Assembly: GCA_036337945.1 (NCBI GenBank)
Contig: JAYZDF010000099.1
Span: forward strand, 1 to 13,541
Direction of reading: 5' to 3'
Origin: JAYZDF01 sp036337945
GTDB lineage: Bacteria > Myxococcota > Kuafuiibacteriia > Kuafuiibacteriales > Kuafuiibacteriaceae
Length of the DNA stretch: 13,541 bases
The translations under genes and the position numbers were made by a program. Position 1 is the stretch's first letter, and every line of letters begins with the position of its first letter. Shown in pieces: positions 5,982 to 12,378 of this stretch. Below the pieces are notes generated by a model, which was not told the origin of the DNA, made no database searches, and saw only the letters and a program-made list of their open reading frames with translations.

Positions 5982-7616
5982 TTATCGAGCTTTGTTATCT
6001 TCTACGACTGCAATTTGCGGCCCGTGACCAAAGTCGATTTCTCCCGTGTCTGGGTCTCGCTTTGCAATGCGGTAACTTAGTTTCGTGCCCATTGGTACCT
6101 TTATCGGTGCCTGTGGCGAAAAGGGTGGGGAGCCAGCGTTCGGATCGGTATTGATTCGAATGCCTGGTTCACCGTGAGGAATTTGCGATTTAATCGCGGG
6201 ATGATCAGACACAAAATACACTTCCTCTCCGGCGTGTCCTTTCGCGAACGCGCTCATGTCAAAAGGGACTTTTGGCCAGTTAGGAAGAGCTTGAAGTTCT
6301 TTGATGAGTGTCTCCGCTTTTTCGGGAAACTGCTCATCGTACTTTCGAAGTAAACCAAGGAAGTTTGAAAGATAAGCGCGTCCCGTATAGTTGTTATCCA
6401 GCTTGCCAGAGTCTACGAAAATGAAGCTCTCTTCGTTGCGTGGATTCTTTTTTCGCGAGCCCATCGCGGCGACGGTCCAGTTTCCTGCGCCCGTTAAGAC
6501 TTTCATGTTTTTAAGTCCGGCCACCATTGATTTCCCATGAACAGATGAATGTTCTGTCTTCGTGTTTACCAGTTCGAACACAGGTATGCCTGCTCGTTCT
6601 AAGTTCTCATCGGTATAGTCGTTATGCGCGGGCTCGCCATACATCAGGATCTGGTTGCCATTCACGTCGACGCCATCAGATTTTCGGCGGTCGGTAATCA
6701 CCATCACTTTGACACCCCGGTCTTGCGCTTTCTTGAGCTTTTTAACCAAGTTCTCTCTGTCGCCTTTTGTCGTGAGGTTACGAAGTGCAAAAACAGAAAC
6801 AAGAATCATTTCCTTTTCTTGGTCTATCCACTCGAAGAGTTTTTTGGTCGGCGTAGTGGGGCCGCCCTGATGGTAGGGCGTAAACATGACATTGATAGGA
6901 CGGTCGTCATGCCATTTGTTTGTGGCAGGCTTATGCTCCAAAATTTCGTAAAAACGTTTTTCGTAGGTCCGGGCGATTCGACCGCTTGTCATAACGTTTA
7001 CATTTTCTTCGTTTTTGACCGGATAACCACCAGGGTTAAGAGAACCAGATAGCACCTTCGCTTTTTTTTCGCCCGTATCGGGATCTTTATAGTGAAAGAT
7101 ACGCGACTTCATGTGCATAAGAGAGCGTCTGTCGATGCCGATGAGGTGGGCTCCTTTTCGCTCCGCGAGGTCGACGTCTTTGTCGGAGCGTAGGACCTTC
7201 AGTCCTTCTGCTTCAAACCAATCGTCGACTTTATTCCAAGGTCGATCATCGGAAATTTGCTCGGACTCGATCAGAACCTGCACGTCGATACCAGCTTTGA
7301 TGGCTTCGAAAAGTCTGTTGACGATCTTTTCGTTTCTAAGATTGTAAACCATGTACTGGATTTTGTATGGGTTGTCTGCCTGAGTGTACTGAGTCGAGTC
7401 TGCTTTACGAGCCGCGATCACATCATCAATACATTGCATTTCGAACTTGTACGCGTCGTCATTCGGCGTGAAATACACATCAAAGGGCCGGCTCGCGTTC
7501 GTGTTGAAGGCATCTAGATTGTGATTGTTATCAGCGTCAGCTACGTTGTTCGGATTAGAAGTAGAGGCTGTCGTATTAGGAATCACATTTGAGGAAGATG
7601 AACTGATTCGAGGCAT
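5982..7616 (-). CDS. PLD-fold protein with CBM20-like C-terminal domain
   Basis: A 544-residue protein with two phospholipase D half-sites. The first has 'HMK' (His168, Lys170), then 'SGSLNPGG' and 'NEEN'. The second has 'HGK' (His360, Lys362), then 'GAGNWT' and 'NEES'. Both keep His, Lys, Asn and Glu but lack the Asp of the full HxKxxxxD motif, as some PLD branches do, so phosphodiesterase or transferase activity is plausible. About the last 95 residues resemble a CBM20 starch-binding module: a 'GEEVYFVSDHPAI' strand and 'VPMGTKLSYRIAKRDPDTGE', like the 'lpaGT..eYK..k.d..G' strand of that family. The first 45 residues are Ser/Asn/Thr/Asp-rich with no recognisable signal peptide. I use the ATG at 7616, not the TTG at 7628, and no strong ribosome binding site is visible. 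The substrate is unknown. Confidence 0.85.
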   Translation of the reverse strand: MPRISSSSSNVIPNTTASTSNPNNVADADNNHNLDAFNTNASRPFDVYFTPNDDAYKFEMQCIDDVIAARKADSTQYTQADNPYKIQYMVYNLRNEKIVNRLFEAIKAGIDVQVLIESEQISDDRPWNKVDDWFEAEGLKVLRSDKDVDLAERKGAHLIGIDRRSLMHMKSRIFHYKDPDTGEKKAKVLSGSLNPGGYPVKNEENVNVMTSGRIARTYEKRFYEILEHKPATNKWHDDRPINVMFTPYHQGGPTTPTKKLFEWIDQEKEMILVSVFALRNLTTKGDRENLVKKLKKAQDRGVKVMVITDRRKSDGVDVNGNQILMYGEPAHNDYTDENLERAGIPVFELVNTKTEHSSVHGKSMVAGLKNMKVLTGAGNWTVAAMGSRKKNPRNEESFIFVDSGKLDNNYTGRAYLSNFLGLLRKYDEQFPEKAETLIKELQALPNWPKVPFDMSAFAKGHAGEEVYFVSDHPAIKSQIPHGEPGIRINTDPNAGSPPFSPQAPIKVPMGTKLSYRIAKRDPDTGEIDFGHGPQIAVVEDNKAR

Positions 7617-7644
7617 GAGTAGAACCAACCTAGCATCTTGAATC

Positions 7645-7674
7645 AGTATGGTTAAGCTAATCTTTTTGAGCGAA
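7645..7674 (-). promoter_or_regulatory. Weak candidate promoter before the PLD gene
   Basis: TTCGCT (7674-7669) and CATACT (7650-7645) are 18 bp apart on the minus strand, about 30 bases before the PLD start. Both boxes are imperfect. The alternative is simple readthrough from the YfhO gene. Confidence 0.2.
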
Positions 7675-7677
7675 TGA

Positions 7678-7830
7678 TTACGAGCGCTTAAGCGACTGAA
7701 GACGAAGAGTTACGAGCAACATGATCGAGAAAAACCAACTCGTGAGGCTTAGCCATATCCATTTGTAACTTGAAGGCTCATATTGAAAATGTACAACTTG
7801 CCGACCTGGAGAGACTGGAACACCAACCTG
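7678..7830 (-). other. In-frame coding tail of the YfhO gene beyond a TGA stop
   Basis: After the TGA at 7833-7831, the same frame continues for 50 codons to a TAA at 7680-7678. The translation reads 'QVGVPVSPGRQVVHFQYEP', then 'SSYKWIWLSLTSWFFSIML' and 'LVTLRLQSLKRS'. This is what a YfhO family C-terminus looks like: a '(R)GVxVPAGxHxVxFxYxP' beta segment following 'WKAYVNDK', then one transmembrane helix. The tail therefore belongs to the upstream gene, which is interrupted by a single stop. No ATG start with a ribosome binding site exists in the tail that would make it a separate gene. The cause may be a nonsense mutation, programmed or leaky readthrough, or a base-call error. Confidence 0.8.
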
Positions 7831-10038
7831 TCAAAAATCGACGGTGACGACTTGAGTTGGTTTGTCGTTCACATAGGCTTTCCAATTAGGCATGTTTGTT
7901 TCAAGGATACTAATGATACCGTAACATTCGCTTTCACTTGTGACTGTCACCGTGTGTTTGATTGAATCTCGAGCCACGGATATGGTTGCGCTGGAGACGG
8001 TACCTGTGCAGGTCGAGCTTATGTCAGGAACTTTGGTACTGACGAATGCAATATCCGCAGGCATTGATTTTATCGTTCTGACCTGTTGAGCCGGAGACAT
8101 GTCCTCGAAGTCAACATACTTCCACTGTGGGTGAAATTTGGCGTACTGACGCACTTCATCGATCTTATAGAAATATTGTGGTCGTTCGTTAGGAATCATT
8201 TGCGTGAGAGCGTTTGGAAACAAACCTCTGCTATAGGTCCCCATCCATTTGGTTCCTGAGCGTCTCATCAGGTTCATTGCTTCCTCGAAGTTTGATTGCT
8301 TAAGTGTTTCCATAGCAAGACGTGACGCAAGTGGGCTTAATCCGTTTCTGTCTATATCTCTGAGATATCGAAGTTCCTTATGTGAATTATGGCCTCGTTG
8401 GTTAGCCGACAAGATCGAGGAGTCAAAATCGGTACGGGTTTGACTTTGAGCGAATGCAGCGCGGCGACCACGAGGGGTTGCGATGAAGACCAGGTGTTCT
8501 TTGCCTGATATTTCTGCCATGACTTTTTTCGACGGCGACGCTGGAAAGTTAGGTGCCCCTCTAATGACCGTGTTCGCAGCGGAAGCAAGGTCGAGTGCGA
8601 TTATCAAGCATAGTGCCCAGCTTATCCAATGGGGTTCATCAGATTTCAATGTGACTGCGTAGAGCAAAACGAGGGTGAGTAGCAGCGCGAAGAGAAATAC
8701 GTGCATCACTCGCGAATTGATGCACTCTGCGAATAGGTCGCCATAGGACTGTACGGTAATTCCGATGGGAAGGGCTTCAATGGATTCGGGACTAAAGCTC
8801 TCCTGAAGCAGGTTTCGAAATTCGTCAGTGCCGGTAACCGAAATCATAATAACTGCGCCGATGAGATAAATGAAAGACCACAGAAGCTGGCCTTGGCGAT
8901 AGCGAACACTTTTATTGAGACCTGCGCTCAGAAGGAATCCGGTAAGTGGAACCAGTAGGAGCGTATATTTCACCGGAAAGCGACTACTCTTTAGAAGAGG
9001 TAATTTATAAAAAAGTTGGTGCAAAGGTGTCGCTGCGCCCATGGAGACAACAACGACAAGTATGAGAGCGGCAATGCAAACGAGTCGAAACTTATGGCGA
9101 AATGTACACGCACCAAGAGCCAAAGGAACCGCGGTTCCCAAGTAGAGTGAGATAAAATACGGAGGCATCTCCGAACCGATCATTTGAGTTTGTATTAGAT
9201 AGGTTTTTTCTGGTGCCCACCACAGACTGGGGATGAAAAACTCTGCAAGTTGAGCCGCCGTAACACTCCATCTTGAGGCTTCTTCGTAGCTGAAGCCTTG
9301 TCCTCGCCTCGACAATGGTAGGTATTCCAGAACTCCGCCAATTTCGATGGCTGCTAGAGCGAAAGCCAACCCACAGCCTGTGAGTACGCCGATGACTGAG
9401 CTTCTTAATGCCGTTTCCCTTCGATGATAAACCAGTGCAAAGCCAACCAATACATTCATCAGAAGAACGATTGGGATAGCACCCTGAACTTGGAAGCTTA
9501 GCGCCATGGCAAAAAGGATGACGCGTTCGGTTGTTCTTCGAAGGAGAAGCCGATCAAGTGCCCAATAGACCCATGGTGTGAATGCTAGGCCATGGGCAGC
9601 TGAGAGTAGGTTTTCGGTCGAAAGAACAGGTCCAGCGAGGGAGCAAAAAATAGAGACGCCCACAGCTGCCGGGTGGTCTAATGAGAAATGCCGCGCGAAG
9701 CCATAGGTTCCCAGCCCAAGAAGGATATAGTGACCGACGACAAACCAGTCGTATGCAATCGAATCTGGAAGTGAAAACAGTATAAGAGTGAGCGGAGTAT
9801 AGGTTCCGTTCAGCTGAGCTTCGAGCGGAGTCCCTGCTTGGCTGTGCATGGGCCCAAGTGGGAACTGACCCTCTCTAATTTGATTGACGACAAATTCAAA
9901 GGTGGGTCGAAAAACGTCCATATGGTCGCGAAACGAAAGGATTCGATCTGAGCCTAAGACGTCTGAGAAGCCGTAAAGTACAGCAAGTATGATCAGCGCG
10001 ATACCTGTCAGATGAAATCGTTGCTTGCCCGTTTCCAT
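7831..10038 (-). CDS. YfhO family polytopic membrane protein, interrupted by in-frame TGA
   Basis: A large inner-membrane protein with many hydrophobic helices. The N-terminal periplasmic signature is 'GSDRILSFRDHMDVFRP', with 'GQFPLGPMHSQAGTPLEAQLN' close behind; these match the family's 'G.P....~G.P..A' loop. After roughly twelve helices a soluble C-terminal domain runs to 'NMPNWKAYVNDKP', the conserved 'yPGWkAyVDGk' element. YfhO proteins resemble GT-C glycosyltransferases; in Gram-positives one is needed for glycosylating cell-surface polymers. The Gram-negative role is not established. The product ends at 735 residues at a TGA, 50 codons before the natural end, losing the last beta segment and final helix. 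Its ATG lies 2 bp after the stop of the DUF3857 gene, so the two are coupled. It may be a full protein by readthrough, a truncated protein, or a recent pseudogene. Confidence 0.85.
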   Translation of the reverse strand: METGKQRFHLTGIALIILAVLYGFSDVLGSDRILSFRDHMDVFRPTFEFVVNQIREGQFPLGPMHSQAGTPLEAQLNGTYTPLTLILFSLPDSIAYDWFVVGHYILLGLGTYGFARHFSLDHPAAVGVSIFCSLAGPVLSTENLLSAAHGLAFTPWVYWALDRLLLRRTTERVILFAMALSFQVQGAIPIVLLMNVLVGFALVYHRRETALRSSVIGVLTGCGLAFALAAIEIGGVLEYLPLSRRGQGFSYEEASRWSVTAAQLAEFFIPSLWWAPEKTYLIQTQMIGSEMPPYFISLYLGTAVPLALGACTFRHKFRLVCIAALILVVVVSMGAATPLHQLFYKLPLLKSSRFPVKYTLLLVPLTGFLLSAGLNKSVRYRQGQLLWSFIYLIGAVIMISVTGTDEFRNLLQESFSPESIEALPIGITVQSYGDLFAECINSRVMHVFLFALLLTLVLLYAVTLKSDEPHWISWALCLIIALDLASAANTVIRGAPNFPASPSKKVMAEISGKEHLVFIATPRGRRAAFAQSQTRTDFDSSILSANQRGHNSHKELRYLRDIDRNGLSPLASRLAMETLKQSNFEEAMNLMRRSGTKWMGTYSRGLFPNALTQMIPNERPQYFYKIDEVRQYAKFHPQWKYVDFEDMSPAQQVRTIKSMPADIAFVSTKVPDISSTCTGTVSSATISVARDSIKHTVTVTSESECYGIISILETNMPNWKAYVNDKPTQVVTVDF

Positions 10039-10040
10039 CG

Positions 10041-11984
10041 TTAGTAATTGACTCCGCGAAGTGCAGGGCGTTCCACACTAATTCCGGCTTGCTTCATGTT
10101 TTCTTGGGCCTTCAAATATCGAAGAAGCCTTCGATAGTTCTTTACTGCTACTTCGGGTGAAGAGACTGTCTCGACTCTACGTAGGCCTAGTCGAGATTTA
10201 GTTTCTTTCCTAATTGTGAGCTCGGTTTCTCCGAGAGACCAGGTCTCACTCAGTTTATTGCTATCAATTGTGAGTGAATGATCTGCTGGCAACGACAATG
10301 TCATGCGAACATCGGCACGTCTGGGTACGCCGAGGCGAAAAGCGTGTCGCCTCACTTCCTTCATCACCCCTTTTTCAGTTCCAAGAAGTCTGCCTACGTC
10401 GAAAAAGAAACTCGTCTCGCGAGCGTCTGGCCAAGTGATGTCCGTGCGAATCTCTCCCGATAACCGCAGAGGTCGCCGAAGGTCTTGTAGGTCTGTGACC
10501 AGGCAGTTTTCCATAGGGATTTGGCCGCCTCTTGTACTAATAAACGCGTTGACCGTAGTCGTGTATTCGTCAGGTGAAACATCGAACAATGCCCTGCGTA
10601 GTAGCCCAGCTTCGTTGCCAAACAGCGTTGCCTCCATGGAGCCCGTTAGTAGCCCTTGTCTGTTTATTCGCACTCGGTATTCCACTCGCGTTTCGCTGCT
10701 GTCAGGAGACGAACGTGGTATCTTGATCATTTCGCTATGATTCTCTTTCAGTAATAAGATACGAGCTCCCTGCAGTCTCTGTGATGGCACGTCCGCATCC
10801 GCGGTAAGTTGCGTCGGATCCAAAAAGTATCGAACACCAGCAATGTTGAGTACTGCTACGACACCGTCAAGCGCATGGGCGTCAGGAAAATCAGGATACA
10901 GTTTTGAACGGTCATTATATGCGACCAGACCAAGGTTGACGTCTAAACCAACGGCCTTCAGTAACGCGGCCAATGCTAGTCCTCGACTCGTCTCATTCCC
11001 CATTTTGTCATTTATGGTAGTGTTGGCCGAGGGAATCCAGGTGAGGTATAGAGGCAAGGGTGGACCGGGGACGCGCCTAAGGTCGCGGGCGATAATGGTG
11101 AATAATTTTAGTGCCTTTTCGATATCAGATGAATTTTCGACGATTTTATTCGCTTCGTCTATTTGTTCCGGGTCAAGTCGTGTCCAGTCTCCCGCAATCT
11201 TATTGAACCAACGCTGAACTTCATCCCAGTCGCGGAATCCGACAAATTTTTGTTCTCCTAGATTGGCTTCAATAAAATTGAGGCGCACTTGAGAGGACAG
11301 CAATTGCTTCGTGGCGCTTCTTCGCTCTTGATAAAACGGTTTTTGATTGTTTGCGTACCAGAACAGCCGGGTGTACCCGTCGATTTCGAACCGCTCAGGA
11401 TTTTGGTTCTTTACTTCTCCGAATTCAAAAAATCGATAGTTCATATCGTATCCGACGGGGAGCATAACTGCGAACTCAGACCGTTTTGTTGGAAGATTAG
11501 ACTGAAAGAACCAGGGGGGTAAGAACCGTAGATCATTAAAGTAGTGGTCGTATGCGAACTCAATGACGGCGCCTTTTACTGCTCCGGGGATAGCAAATTG
11601 TTTAGCTTTTACGCCGGAAGAATGTTGAACGTCTTGAATGTCGCCAGATAATTGATGCCGAGTTCCATCCGGATGAACCGAGTGCGCGATTACATCAGAA
11701 ATTATGGTGCCAGGGTCGTAAGGAAGAGTTATTGTCCCCAGCGATGTCGAGCTTTGAAGTATCTTTATTCGTCGATAACGCCGCAGGCGAGCGATAGGTA
11801 CTTTTTTTTCGGGCTCATATGTGAAATGAAGAACCCCACGGTCAAGAATAACTACACCAGGTGCATCTGGGTAGTCTGAAGGAGAAGGAGTCTTGTTAAA
11901 CTCGAAGCGCTCAAATTTTGGTCCCACAAATTGGTTGGAACATGCGGACATGCTCAATAAGCCGAGTAAGAGTAACCGTCTCAC
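10041..11984 (-). CDS. DUF3857 / transglutaminase-like lipoprotein
   Basis: From the GTG at 11984 the product has 647 residues and begins with a compact lipoprotein signal, 'RRLLLLGLLSMSAC', with the lipidated Cys at residue 15. The frame is open to a TTG at 12047, but that would put 21 polar residues before the signal. Residues about 44-215 form a DUF3857 domain ('HSVHPDGTRHQL', 'GAVKGAVIEFAYDHYF', 'PVGYDMNYRF'). About 285-400 form a transglutaminase-like core, with 'ALAALLKAVGLDVNLGLV' and the 'YFLDPTQL' strand. Where active enzymes have a Cys (G-x-C before the helix), this protein reads 'GNETSRG', and the usual His position aligns with Asp in 'ALDGVVAVL'; only the Asp of 'LDPT' remains. 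It is therefore probably a non-catalytic periplasmic binding or scaffold protein. It is first in a run with the YfhO gene, 2 bp downstream. Confidence 0.85.
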   Translation of the reverse strand: MRRLLLLGLLSMSACSNQFVGPKFERFEFNKTPSPSDYPDAPGVVILDRGVLHFTYEPEKKVPIARLRRYRRIKILQSSTSLGTITLPYDPGTIISDVIAHSVHPDGTRHQLSGDIQDVQHSSGVKAKQFAIPGAVKGAVIEFAYDHYFNDLRFLPPWFFQSNLPTKRSEFAVMLPVGYDMNYRFFEFGEVKNQNPERFEIDGYTRLFWYANNQKPFYQERRSATKQLLSSQVRLNFIEANLGEQKFVGFRDWDEVQRWFNKIAGDWTRLDPEQIDEANKIVENSSDIEKALKLFTIIARDLRRVPGPPLPLYLTWIPSANTTINDKMGNETSRGLALAALLKAVGLDVNLGLVAYNDRSKLYPDFPDAHALDGVVAVLNIAGVRYFLDPTQLTADADVPSQRLQGARILLLKENHSEMIKIPRSSPDSSETRVEYRVRINRQGLLTGSMEATLFGNEAGLLRRALFDVSPDEYTTTVNAFISTRGGQIPMENCLVTDLQDLRRPLRLSGEIRTDITWPDARETSFFFDVGRLLGTEKGVMKEVRRHAFRLGVPRRADVRMTLSLPADHSLTIDSNKLSETWSLGETELTIRKETKSRLGLRRVETVSSPEVAVKNYRRLLRYLKAQENMKQAGISVERPALRGVNY

Positions 11985-12378
11985 AGTAATCTGGTTATCA
12001 TGTTTTTTGGTTCTGGTGTGCGCCTTGTTTGGCTGTGAGGAAACCAAGAAAACAGTTTCCAGTCAGCAGAAGCCCCAAAAACAAGCAATAAAGGCTTCTG
12101 CAACCGCTAAAAATCCTGCCGATAAGGCCGCCACGTTGAGTAAGAAACCGAAGATTCTGTCGAAGTATGAGACGACGGGCAGGGCTCCCGTGTCTGATAA
12201 TGTCAGCTTATCTCGTTCTACGGCCGCAAATCGGGCCAGGGCAGCTTTGGCGGCGCAGCTGGTCAAAGCCGGACTGATGGAAGAGAATTCACCGTTGCCG
12301 GTAAGAATTCAGGTGTCTTTTGAGCAAAAAGGAAACGAGATTATTGCGAAAGCAGTTTTTCGTCCTGAGAAACGATAG
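11950..12378 (+). CDS. Small predicted lipoprotein, unknown function
   Basis: A 142-residue protein starting at the ATG at 11950. The signal is clear: 'NKPSKSNR', then a hydrophobic stretch ending in the lipobox 'LFGC' (Cys29). The frame is open upstream to an ATG at 11893, but that would add 19 polar residues. The mature part begins with about 65 Lys/Ala/Ser/Gln-rich residues, probably disordered. A helix-like segment follows, 'SRSTAANRARAALAAQLV', then a short beta-type end, 'RIQVSFEQKGNEIIAKAVF'. The Ala-rich helix faintly recalls LPP20-type lipoproteins, too weakly to name it. The gene overlaps the DUF3857 gene head-to-head by 35 bp and the GNAT gene tail-to-tail by 38 bp, so its promoter must lie inside the DUF3857 coding region. 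Confidence 0.75.
   Translation: MLNKPSKSNRLTVIWLSCFLVLVCALFGCEETKKTVSSQQKPQKQAIKASATAKNPADKAATLSKKPKILSKYETTGRAPVSDNVSLSRSTAANRARAALAAQLVKAGLMEENSPLPVRIQVSFEQKGNEIIAKAVFRPEKR

Noticed and set aside
5976..5999. Bidirectional terminator between the LpxL-type and PLD genes
   Set aside because: AAGAT...ATCTT arms are only 5 bp around a long loop and there is no T-run, so it is too weak to call.
6624..7052. 142-codon open frame opposite the PLD gene
   Set aside because: Antisense shadow; its composition is unlike a folded protein and it shows no motif or start signal.
7828..7833. Selenocysteine at the YfhO TGA
   Set aside because: The position is not a redox site, I see no convincing stem-loop just downstream, and no selenoprotein in this family is known to me; mutation, readthrough or error are simpler.
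11893..11949. Upstream ATG as start of the small lipoprotein
   Set aside because: It would place 19 polar residues ahead of a normal lipoprotein signal and lengthen the overlap with the DUF3857 gene.
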